Part shown: piece after piece, positions 9,436 to 17,635 of the stretch | How positions within the stretch are numbered: position 1 is the first letter of the stretch | Layout: each line of letters starts with the position of its first letter | Assembly: GCF_018734325.1 (NCBI RefSeq) | Contig: NZ_CP073754.1 | Span: 1,612,001-1,676,000, forward strand | Length of the DNA stretch: 64,000 nucleotides | Source: Methylomonas paludis | GTDB taxonomy: Bacteria; Pseudomonadota; Gammaproteobacteria; Methylococcales; Methylomonadaceae | Direction of reading: 5' to 3' | Notes under the pieces: model-generated | The model's database searches: none | The model's input: the letters and a program-made list of their open reading frames with translations, nothing else | What the model was told of the DNA's origin: nothing | Translations under genes and position numbers: made by a program

Positions 9436-10092
9436 ATGAGCCAAAACAAACATTTCCGGGTTTATATCCCGAAAATTATTGCCGGTGTGCTGTCGATTCT
9501 GGCGATTTATGCGGTTTATACGGTGGTTCATATGTTTATGGACCATAAACCGGCCAAAAACGAGAAAAAAATTCAACCGATTACCTTGTTAAAACCGCCG
9601 CCACCGCCGCCACCGCCACCTAAGGTGGAAAAGCCGCCTGAGCCGGAAATCAAGGAAAAAATCAAAGAACCGGAGCCGGAACCCGAGCCGGAGCCGGAAA
9701 CGCCGCCCGATGAAGCGCCGGCCCGCGATCTCGGTCTGGATGCCGAGGGGACTGCCGGTTCCGATGGCTTTGGTCTGGCTGCCCGTAAAGGCGGCACCGG
9801 TTTGTTCGGCGGTGGCAATCCTTATGCCTGGTACGGCGGACTGGTGAAAAATGACATTATGGGTTTGCTGTCCAATCACGATGAATTGCGGCGTAAAGGC
9901 TATACCGCCATCGTCAAGATCTGGGTGAAATCCGATGGCAGCGTGGAACGCTTTGAACTGAGCAAGGGCAGTAATGATGCGGATATAGACGAGCTTTTGA
10001 ATAAATTACTGGAAAAGCTGAAAAAAGTCGCCGAGCCACCACCACCCGGTATGCAGCAACCGATTAAATTGAAAATTACATCACGTGTCTAA
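9436..10092 (+). CDS. TonB-like energy transducer
   Basis: 218 residues. One N-terminal signal anchor (about 14-35), then a rigid Pro/Glu/Lys-rich linker (a run of 10 prolines near residue 54, then EPEPEPEPEPE), a Gly-rich hinge (GTAGSDGFGLAARKGGTG) and a C-terminal TonB domain (about 145-218; YTAIVKIWVKSDGSVERFEL to MQQPIKLKI). TonB proteins span the periplasm and transmit ExbB/ExbD energy to an outer-membrane partner. The partner is probably the porin encoded 17 bp downstream, or a product tied to the large exoprotein. The latter link is inference. Confidence 0.9.
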   Translation: MSQNKHFRVYIPKIIAGVLSILAIYAVYTVVHMFMDHKPAKNEKKIQPITLLKPPPPPPPPPKVEKPPEPEIKEKIKEPEPEPEPEPETPPDEAPARDLGLDAEGTAGSDGFGLAARKGGTGLFGGGNPYAWYGGLVKNDIMGLLSNHDELRRKGYTAIVKIWVKSDGSVERFELSKGSNDADIDELLNKLLEKLKKVAEPPPPGMQQPIKLKITSRV

Positions 10093-10109
10093 AAATTACA
10101 GGAACAGAA

Positions 10110-11942
10110 ATGAGGAATAATAAACAGCTGATAGCCGCTGTGGCGCTGTCCGGGCTGATCGGTGTGGCACATGCCGGTGAAAAGGAAGAGTTGCTGAAGT
10201 TGCGCAATACCACGGTCAATCTGATCAAACAACTGGTCAAACAGGGTATCCTCACCGATAAAATGGCCGAAGATATGATCAAACAGGCCGAGGTTGATGC
10301 TGCCAAACAAGTGGCCGACAGTAAAGCGTTGGATACCAAAGCCGCTGCTTCAGCCTCTGCGGCTTCGGCTGCCGCCGCCGCAGCAGGAGTTGCGACAGGA
10401 GCGGCGGTCGGTAAAGAAGGTGTTGGTGTAGTAACGGCCACTGCAGGATCAGCAGCAAGCCGGGAAGCCGTCCCGGCTGATGAAGTGCGGGTGGCTTATG
10501 TGCCGGACTTTGTTAAGGATGAAATCCGTCAACAGGTGCGTACTGAGTTGCGTGATCAGGTGGTTGATGATGTATTGCAAAAAGCCAAAACCGAACAATG
10601 GGGTTTGCCTAACGCCTTACCGGAATGGACTAAACGCTTCAAACTGTCCGGCGATATGCGCCTTAGAGAGCAGTCCAACTTTATGGCGGACTACAATCAG
10701 GCTAATAGCTTTATCAACTGGCAAACCATTAACTCGCAAAACAATTTCAATGGTGCTAATGGTATTTCCGGTGCCGGGGCTAATGCCTTTATGAATACCA
10801 CCCAGAATCGTAATATGGCACGGGAACGCTTCCGCTTGTCTATTGATGCCGAAGTGGCCAATGGCCTGGATGCCGGCATCCGTTTGGCAACCGGTAATAC
10901 GCCTAACCCGGTATCTACCAATCAATCGCTGGGTAATACCGGCGCCCAGTACCAGTTTGCTCTGGATCGAGCCTTCCTGCGCTATAACGCCTTTGACAAT
11001 AATAAATTTAACTGGTTAACCGCGATGGCTGGCCGTACCCCCAACCCGTTTTTTACCGCCGGCAGCGAAGTGGTGTGGGATGAGGATTTATCATTCGAGG
11101 GCGCATCTGCTACGGTACGTAACAAGCTGGGCAGCAAAGGCGACCTGAGTGATGATATCGGTGGTAAAGGGCCGGTGGTTTATGCTACTGCCGGTATATT
11201 CCCGATGCAGACCTCCAATCTGATCAGCGGCCTAAGCGCCAGAGACAAATGGATGTTTGGTGGTCAAACCGGTCTGGAATGGGGCTTTGATAATCAGGAC
11301 ACCCTGCAATTCGGCGGTGCTTATTACGACTATCAAAATCTGAAAGCGGTATTGAACCGGACTGGTGCCGGTTTGTGCGCCAATAATACTGGCGATCAGA
11401 ATCAGTCCGCGCCGCAGTTTATGCAGGGCGGCAACAGTTTGGTCAGTATTTGTAATGCCAATGATGGTACTCCAAACGGCTTGGTGGGTTTGGCGACCGA
11501 TTACAAAATTCTGGATATCAATATGCTGTATGACCTGGCGGTGTTTTCGCCGATACATGTCAAATTCAGCGCCGATTACGCCAAAAACGTTGGCTTCAAT
11601 CCCAACAAATCGGTGGTATTGGCCAACTACGGTACCGATTATGCCGGCAAAACCAATGCCTGGCAGGTTAAAGTCGATTTCGGCTGGGGCAAACTCAATA
11701 CCCTGGGTAACTGGAATCTGTTTACCGGTTATCGCTACGTAGAACGCGATGCAGTATTGGATGCTTATACCGATTCGGATTTCCATAACGGTGGTACTAA
11801 TGTCAAAGGCTGGATGCTGGGCGGTAACTATGCGCTGGTTAAAAACGTCTGGCTGACTGGCCGCTGGCTGAGCGGTGATGTGATCACCGGTCCGCGTTAC
11901 GGTCTGGATATTATGCAGCTTGATCTTAATACCCGCTTTTAA
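10110..11942 (+). CDS. Putative outer-membrane porin with N-terminal coiled coil
   Basis: 610 residues. Signal peptide (about 1-22, ending AHA), then a helical Lys/Glu-rich segment (about 24-75) and an Ala-rich stretch (SAASAAAAAAG). After about residue 130 the sequence alternates polar and aromatic residues typical of beta-barrel strands (LSGDMRLREQSN; WQVKVDFGWGKLNTLGNWNLF; GYRYVERDAVLDAY) and ends in Phe (LDLNTRF), the usual outer-membrane insertion signal. This fits the 'putative porin' family seen with ExbB/ExbD/TonB genes. No TonB-dependent receptor plug domain or TonB box was recognised, so how it couples to TonB is open. Confidence 0.82.
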   Translation: MRNNKQLIAAVALSGLIGVAHAGEKEELLKLRNTTVNLIKQLVKQGILTDKMAEDMIKQAEVDAAKQVADSKALDTKAAASASAASAAAAAAGVATGAAVGKEGVGVVTATAGSAASREAVPADEVRVAYVPDFVKDEIRQQVRTELRDQVVDDVLQKAKTEQWGLPNALPEWTKRFKLSGDMRLREQSNFMADYNQANSFINWQTINSQNNFNGANGISGAGANAFMNTTQNRNMARERFRLSIDAEVANGLDAGIRLATGNTPNPVSTNQSLGNTGAQYQFALDRAFLRYNAFDNNKFNWLTAMAGRTPNPFFTAGSEVVWDEDLSFEGASATVRNKLGSKGDLSDDIGGKGPVVYATAGIFPMQTSNLISGLSARDKWMFGGQTGLEWGFDNQDTLQFGGAYYDYQNLKAVLNRTGAGLCANNTGDQNQSAPQFMQGGNSLVSICNANDGTPNGLVGLATDYKILDINMLYDLAVFSPIHVKFSADYAKNVGFNPNKSVVLANYGTDYAGKTNAWQVKVDFGWGKLNTLGNWNLFTGYRYVERDAVLDAYTDSDFHNGGTNVKGWMLGGNYALVKNVWLTGRWLSGDVITGPRYGLDIMQLDLNTRF

Positions 11943-11954
11943 GCGAGTGCCTAT

Positions 11955-12581
11955 ATGAATATAACTAGCAAACTGACTATAGCTCTATTTTTGACGGCCG
12001 GTTTATGCGCCGGCGTGGCTCAGGCCGCGCCGCGTGATAATGCCAAGGGCGATAATGGCGCAGTACTTAAATTGCAGGCCATGGTAAAAAGCCTGACCAC
12101 GGAGCGCGATACCGCCAAAACCGAAACCGCCAAACTGAGCGGCGAACTGGAACAATTGAAAAAAGATCACAGCAAGGCTCTGGCTTCGGCTGAAGCGGCG
12201 AAAGATCAACTGGGCAGTGAATTGGCGGCGCAAAAAAACAGCACCAATGATGCGCGTGACCATTTGGATAAAACCAATACCAAGTTACAAGAGGCGGTTG
12301 ACAAAATCAGGCAGCTGACGCAAACCAAAAATGAGTTAAGCTCTGAACTGACCAATCTGAAAAATACTCAGCAAGCCACTCAGCAGCAACTGACTTCCTG
12401 TACCGAGCACAATATCAAACTCTATCAATCCGGCAAGGAATTGCTGGAGCAATACGAGACCAAGGGTACCTTGTCCTCCATGCTGCAAAGCGAACCGGCT
12501 TTGCAATTCCACAGTGTGGAAATGGAAAACATCATTCAGGAATACGAAGATAAACTTAAAGCCGGCCAGTACAAAAACTGA
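11955..12581 (+). CDS. Periplasmic coiled-coil protein of the ExbB/TonB operon
   Basis: 208 residues, function unknown. Signal peptide (about 1-25, ending AQAA), then a long coiled coil (about 35-150: TTERDTAKTETAKLSGELEQ, EAVDKIRQLTQTKNELSSEL) and a short C-terminal segment with one Cys (QLTSCTEHN) and HSVEMENIIQEYEDKL. It is the last gene of the operon, 12 bp after the porin, and a GC-rich hairpin follows. Length and shape suggest a periplasmic spacer or scaffold for the porin/TonB complex; this is inference. Confidence 0.7.
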   Translation: MNITSKLTIALFLTAGLCAGVAQAAPRDNAKGDNGAVLKLQAMVKSLTTERDTAKTETAKLSGELEQLKKDHSKALASAEAAKDQLGSELAAQKNSTNDARDHLDKTNTKLQEAVDKIRQLTQTKNELSSELTNLKNTQQATQQQLTSCTEHNIKLYQSGKELLEQYETKGTLSSMLQSEPALQFHSVEMENIIQEYEDKLKAGQYKN

Positions 12582-12600
12582 TTCAGTATAAAAATACCCT

Positions 12601-12619
12601 GCGCCGCCTCAGGCGGCGC
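12601..12619 (+). terminator. GC-rich hairpin after the ExbB-TonB-porin operon
   Basis: GCGCCGCC-TCA-GGCGGCGC, a perfect 8-bp stem with a 3-base loop, begins 19 bp after the stop of the coiled-coil gene. No T-tract follows, so it may stabilise the 3' end rather than act as a classical intrinsic terminator. Confidence 0.55.
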
Positions 12620-12639
12620 AGCAATCGCGATAAAAACCA

Positions 12640-13800
12640 TCATTCCATCCCCCCAATCAGCCCGTAACCTCAATCCAACCCAGGCCCCAGTAGGATGTGC
12701 TAAACGCAGTGCAGCGCATCACTCAAAGCTGACCACCTATTTAAAAGGTTCAGACTACATTACCCTGAATAACACCCAAAACAGCCTGTGCCGACACAAA
12801 AGGCGCATTAATCATTCCAGTCAGCCGTAACCTCAAACCCAGGCCCCAGTAGGATGTGCTAAACGCAGTGCAGCGCATCACTCAAAGCTGACCACCTATT
12901 TAAAAGGTTCAGACTACCCCTGAATAACACCCAAAACAGCCTGTGCCGACACAAAAGGCGCATTAATCATTCCAGCCCCCCCATTCAGCTCGTAACCTCA
13001 ATCCAACCCAGGCCCCAGTAGGATGTGCTAAACGCAGTGCAGCGCATCACTCAAAGCTGACCACCTATTTAAAAGGTTCAGACTACATTAACCTGAATAA
13101 TACCCAAAACAGCCTGTGCCGACACAAAAGGCGCATTAATCATTCCATCCCCCCAATCAGCCCGTAACCTCAATCCAACCCAGGACCCAGTAGGATGTGC
13201 TAAACGCAGTGCAGCGCATCACTCAAAGCTGACCACCTATTTAAAAGGTTCAGACTACATTACCCTGAATAACACCCAAAACAGCCTGTGCCGACACAAA
13301 AGGCGCATTAATCATTCCAGCCCCCCCATTCAGCTCGTAACCTCAATCCAACCCAGGCCCCAGTAGGATGTGCTAAACGCAGTGCAGCGCATCACTCAAA
13401 GCTGACCACCTATTTAAAAGGTTCAGACTACATTAACCTGAATAATACCCAAAACAGCCTGTGCCGACACAAAAGGCGCATTAATCATTCCATCCCCCCA
13501 ATCAGCCCGTAACCTCAATCCAACCCAGGCCCCAGTAGGATGTGCTAAACGCAGTGCAGCGCATCACTCGAAGCTGACCACCTATTTAAAAAGTCATGCA
13601 AAATTACCCTGAATAACACCCAAAACAGCCTGTGCCGACACAAAAGGCGCATTAATCATTCCATCCCCCCAATCAGCCCGTAACCTCAATCCAACCCAGG
13701 CCCCAGTAGGATGTGCTAAACGCAGTGCAGCGCATCACTCAAAGCTGACCACCTATTTAAAAGGTTCAGACTACATTACCCTGAATAATGACCCAAAAAT
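12640..13800. repeat. Tandem array of seven ~159-173-bp units
   Basis: The anchor TAGGATGTGCTAAACGCAG occurs at 12691, 12850, 13019, 13191, 13364, 13536 and 13707. Each unit contains GATGTGCT / AGCGCATC around an AACGCAGTG loop, then a segment GACCACCTATTTAAAAGG. Units differ by small indels (for example ATTCCATCC-CCCC versus ATTCCAGCC-CCCC). Read on the minus strand, the core matches the dispersed hairpin repeats at about 29.75, 35.93 and 46.30 kb. The array fills the space between the convergent ExbB and efflux operons. Confidence 0.93.
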
Positions 13801-13825
13801 ACCAACCACCGACCAAGGCAGCCTA

Positions 13826-15376
13826 TCACTCCACCTCCACCCATCCCCCCCCCAGCGCTTTATAAACCGCAATTAAATCCAGCACACTTAAGCTGATGGT
13901 ATCCAGTTCGGTTTGCTTAGCCTGCAGCAATCTAGCCTGGGCCTGCAATACCGGCAGCCGGGTAATCAACCCCTGTTCAAAACGTTGCTGTTGTAATTGC
14001 CGGCTCTGCTGATTGGCGCTAACACCGGCCTGCAAGGCTTGCAGGCGCAGGCGAGCCTGCTGATAGGCCGCTAGATTACTGTCAATTTCATGCCAGGCGG
14101 CCAGCAGGGTGTTGTGATAGGCAATCGCAGCCTGCTGATGCTGGGCCTGACGCAATTCCAGGGTAGCTTCCAAACGGCCACCCTGAAAAATCGGCAGCAT
14201 GATGGATGGGCCGATGGCATATTGCCAGGCCGACCAATTGCCCAGATCCCGCAGGCGCAAGGCTTGCAAGCCGGTACTACCGGATAGGGTAAAGCGGGGA
14301 TAAAAATCGGCTTGCGCCATGCCGATATCGGCCAGGGCGCTATGCAAGCGGGCTTCGGCTTCGCGAATATCCGGGCGGCGCTGGGCCAACTCAGCAGGTA
14401 AACCCAGCTCCAGTCGCGGTGGTAGGCTAGGGAGGGCTTGGCTGCCGCTTAATTCGGCATTCAATACGCCGGGCTGCTCGCCCAGCAACAGGCTAAGCTG
14501 ATTCAGGCTTAGGCTGATCTGCTGTGCCAGTGAAGGCAGGGCGGCCTCAGCCTCGGCCAGCGCCGCCGCCGCGTTTTCCACTTCAATAGCGGTTACCACG
14601 CCGTGTTTGGCCTGTAGTTTAATCAGTTCATGCTGTTGACTGGCCAGATCGCGCTGTTCTGTACTCAGGGTGCGACTGGCCTGCAGCCGGCGTAACTCAA
14701 TATAATTTTTGGCCACTTCGGCGATTACGCTTAATTGGGCCGCGTGCTGCTGTTCCTGAGTGGCTTGCAGATCGGCAGCAGCGGCCTCCTGTTCACGGCG
14801 TACCCGTCCCCATAAATCCAGCTCCCAGGAAGCATCAAAACCGTATTGATACAGACTGAACGGTTGCACCCCGGCTGCCGGCACCCCAATTGCACCGGCG
14901 CCTGTGCCGCCGGCAGCCGAGCCGCTGCCCGAGCCATTGGCAGCCGTGCCGGCACTGCTGCCGCCCGACAGGGTTTTGGCCAGACTCAAAATCCCTTTTT
15001 GACTGGCCTGCATACGGGTATAAGAGGTGTTGGCATTGAGCTGCGGAAATTGATCGGCAGCGGCAATCCCTGTCTGGGCGCGGCTTTGCGCCAGCAGGGT
15101 GGCGGCATTGCGTAAACTTAAGTTTTGGTTTAAGGCCCGCTCTATTAAGGCGCTTAAGATGGGATCATTAAATTTTTGCCACCAATTTTTACTCACTGCG
15201 CTGCTGTCTATAGCGGCAGAGCCGACAGACGGCAGCGCCGTCCACTGCTGCGGGCCGGGGCTGTCCGGTTTGATAAAATCCGGGCCGGTGGTGCAGGCAT
15301 TCAGCGCTAATAGTGCCGGCAGCAGCCGCAGGCAGGATGTGGACGATCTGATCGGCATGGGGCGGTAAGTTATCAT
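13826..15376 (-). CDS. NodT/OprM-type outer-membrane efflux lipoprotein
   Basis: 516 residues. N-terminal signal with a lipobox (LLALNAC, Cys at about residue 28) followed by TTGPDFIKPD, typical of NodT-family outer-membrane factors. Two repeated outer-membrane efflux halves are visible (FNDPILSALIERALNQNLSL, about 68-87; ELAQRRPDIREAEARLHSA, about 330-348; FTLSGSTGLQ). A Ser/Gly/Ala-rich insert (about 138-165) is unusual. The start at 15376 lies just after the upstream permease stop; an in-frame ATG at 15358 is an alternative. As last gene of the five-gene efflux operon it should form the exit duct. Confidence 0.9.
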   Translation of the reverse strand: MITYRPMPIRSSTSCLRLLPALLALNACTTGPDFIKPDSPGPQQWTALPSVGSAAIDSSAVSKNWWQKFNDPILSALIERALNQNLSLRNAATLLAQSRAQTGIAAADQFPQLNANTSYTRMQASQKGILSLAKTLSGGSSAGTAANGSGSGSAAGGTGAGAIGVPAAGVQPFSLYQYGFDASWELDLWGRVRREQEAAAADLQATQEQQHAAQLSVIAEVAKNYIELRRLQASRTLSTEQRDLASQQHELIKLQAKHGVVTAIEVENAAAALAEAEAALPSLAQQISLSLNQLSLLLGEQPGVLNAELSGSQALPSLPPRLELGLPAELAQRRPDIREAEARLHSALADIGMAQADFYPRFTLSGSTGLQALRLRDLGNWSAWQYAIGPSIMLPIFQGGRLEATLELRQAQHQQAAIAYHNTLLAAWHEIDSNLAAYQQARLRLQALQAGVSANQQSRQLQQQRFEQGLITRLPVLQAQARLLQAKQTELDTISLSVLDLIAVYKALGGGWVEVE

Positions 15377-15381
15377 GGCTA

Positions 15382-16500
15382 TTAACTTAAGCGGTAACGA
15401 AACATCAGTGCGGCGCCGCTGAGCGTGACAATGCCTATCATCAGCAATGGCACCAGGTACTGGCTCAGCATGGGCAGGGTTGCGGCCTCCAGATAAACCC
15501 GTTCCACCAGACTGATGGCATGGCGCAGTGGGTTGATCAGCGTGACAATTTGTAAAGAGTCCGGCATATTTCGCACCGGCGTGGTCAGCCCGGATAACAG
15601 CATAAACGGCATCAGCACAATAAAACTATAGAGCATGGCTTGCTGCATGGTGGCGGAAACGGCAGAAATCAGCAAACCGATACCTACCGCCGCCAGCAAA
15701 AAGGTACTCAAGCCCAAATACAGTAAAGCATAAGACCCGGCAAACGGAATCCTGAACCACAACTGAGCCACCAGCAGCACCAGACTAGCCTGCACCAGGC
15801 CTATCAGCATGGACGGTACAGCTTTGCCCACCATGATTTCCGTAGCCGTATAGGGAGTAACCAGCAACTGGTCGAAAGTACCTTGTTCACGTTCGCGTGC
15901 TACCGAGAGCGCTGTGAGCATCATGGTTTGCAACATGGTCAGTGACGCGATCATGCCCGGTACCATGTGCCAGCGTGATTCAAAATTAGGATTAAACCAG
16001 GATCTGCTCACCACTTTTACCGGCATAGCCGTCATGCTGTGAGCGGCCCGCCAGTCACTATTAAAGCTGTCTATAATGCTGTTGACGTAACCGCTGGCGG
16101 TGGCTGCCGTATTGGAGTTACGACCATCGCTGATCAACTGGATGCTGGCCGGCCTGCCGGCCAGTAACTCCCGTTCAAATTCACGTTCGATTTGGATGAC
16201 CAGCAACACGCTGTGGTCTTCTATCAGCCCTCTGATATCGCGCTGATTTTGTAAATCGGCGCTACGTCTAAACACCCCGGAACCGTCAAACTTGGCCAGC
16301 AATTGCTGGGAGGCGATGCTGCGATCCCGATCCAGTACCGCATAAGGCACATTGTTTAAATCGTAAGTGGCGGCATAACCAAAAATAAAACACTGTACCA
16401 GCGGTGGCGCAAACAGACTGAGTCGACTGCGCGGGTCTTTGAGTACCGCCAGCAATTCTTTTCTGATCAAGGCCAAAATCCGTAATAATACATCCAGCAT
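15382..16500 (-). CDS. ybhR: ABC-2 type efflux permease (YbhR-like)
   Basis: About 372 residues from the ATG at 16500 (MLDVLLRILALIRKELLAVL); an upstream ATG at 16539 would overlap the previous gene. ABC2_membrane_3 layout: one N-terminal helix (about 20-45), a large extracytoplasmic domain (about 50-170), then five C-terminal helices (from about 175; conserved REREQGTFDQLLVTP). It pairs with the next permease upstream (16505-17635) under one double ATPase, the same layout as ybhFSR in Escherichia coli. Confidence 0.9.
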   Translation of the reverse strand: MLDVLLRILALIRKELLAVLKDPRSRLSLFAPPLVQCFIFGYAATYDLNNVPYAVLDRDRSIASQQLLAKFDGSGVFRRSADLQNQRDIRGLIEDHSVLLVIQIEREFERELLAGRPASIQLISDGRNSNTAATASGYVNSIIDSFNSDWRAAHSMTAMPVKVVSRSWFNPNFESRWHMVPGMIASLTMLQTMMLTALSVAREREQGTFDQLLVTPYTATEIMVGKAVPSMLIGLVQASLVLLVAQLWFRIPFAGSYALLYLGLSTFLLAAVGIGLLISAVSATMQQAMLYSFIVLMPFMLLSGLTTPVRNMPDSLQIVTLINPLRHAISLVERVYLEAATLPMLSQYLVPLLMIGIVTLSGAALMFRYRLS

Positions 16501-16504
16501 TGGC

Positions 16505-17635
16505 TTATTCCAGTTGTTTGTGGGTAATATGGGTGGCAAAGCCTAGAAAGAATACCGCCATAGCAATCAGCACGGCGGTATTAGGCAAAATCACCGCCCA
16601 GACATCCCCGGCCAGAAACAGCGTTTGCAGTAAATCGACAAAATACCTGGCCGGCACTAAATAAGTAATCATGCGTACAAATACCGGCAGGCTACGCAGG
16701 TCAAACATAAAACCGGACAGCATCATGGCCGGTAAAAACGTGGTGAGCACCGCAATCTGGCTGGCGATAAACTGATTTTTTACCGCCGAGGATATCAGCA
16801 GGCCTATGCCTAAAGATACCAGCAGATAGAGCATGGATGCCAGCGCCAGCAAAGCTACCGAGCCGCGCACCGGGACATCGAACAAATACTTGGCCGACAG
16901 CAGACATAATGCCAAACCGCACAGGCCCAGCAGAAAATAAGGTACGGTTTTGCCTATCATGATTTCCCCGACCCGCACCGGTGTAACAAACATGGCTTCC
17001 AGAGTACCGCGCTCCCACTCCCGTGCCATCACTAGGGCCGTTAGAAAAGCACCAATCAGGGTCATCACCTGCACAATCAGCCCAGGCACCAAAAAGTAGC
17101 GGCTGTTATTTGCTGTGTTATACCAGAGTCTGGCTTCAATTTTGACCGGCCCCAGAATGCTGGGCTGGCCTTCATTAAAGCGCCGCTGCGCCCATTGATT
17201 GATAGCCCCTTCCGCATAAGCCTGCACCAGCCGCGCATAATTGGCATCAGCTCCGTGCAGGAGTAATTCTATCTCGGCATTACCCAGCGCCAGCTGCCGG
17301 TCAAAATCCGCACGCAAGCGTAAAATGGCATCCACCTGGCGTTGATTCATCAGTTCCAGGGCTTCCGGCATGGTCAATACCCGGCGCGGCCGAAAATAAG
17401 GCGACAGCTCCAGTCCGGCTATCAGTTCGGTGGCTGCCGGACTAGGCGCTTCCATGACGATAGCCATCGGTACACTTTTAACATCCAGCGACAAGCCATA
17501 GCCAAACAATAACACCAGCATGACCGGCATTAATACCCCGATGGCAATGCTGCTGGGGTCGCGGCGCATTTGCAGGCTTTCCTTGAGAATCAAGGCGAAA
17601 ATGCGCCGGCGCACAGGATGTTGATCAGGCTGCAT
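16505..17635 (-). CDS. ybhS: ABC-2 type efflux permease (YbhS-like)
   Basis: 376 residues from the ATG at 17635 (MQPDQHPVRRRIFALILKES); this start overlaps the ATPase stop by 11 bp, normal for coupled translation, whereas the longer frame to 17758 would run deep into the ATPase. One N-terminal helix (VLMPVMLVLLFGYGLSL), a large outer domain, then five C-terminal helices with the family signature REWERGTLEAMFVTPV. Second membrane subunit of the exporter. Confidence 0.9.
   Translation of the reverse strand: MQPDQHPVRRRIFALILKESLQMRRDPSSIAIGVLMPVMLVLLFGYGLSLDVKSVPMAIVMEAPSPAATELIAGLELSPYFRPRRVLTMPEALELMNQRQVDAILRLRADFDRQLALGNAEIELLLHGADANYARLVQAYAEGAINQWAQRRFNEGQPSILGPVKIEARLWYNTANNSRYFLVPGLIVQVMTLIGAFLTALVMAREWERGTLEAMFVTPVRVGEIMIGKTVPYFLLGLCGLALCLLSAKYLFDVPVRGSVALLALASMLYLLVSLGIGLLISSAVKNQFIASQIAVLTTFLPAMMLSGFMFDLRSLPVFVRMITYLVPARYFVDLLQTLFLAGDVWAVILPNTAVLIAMAVFFLGFATHITHKQLE

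Noticed and set aside
12640-13800. CRISPR array
   Set aside because: Same reason: long, nearly identical units without spacers.
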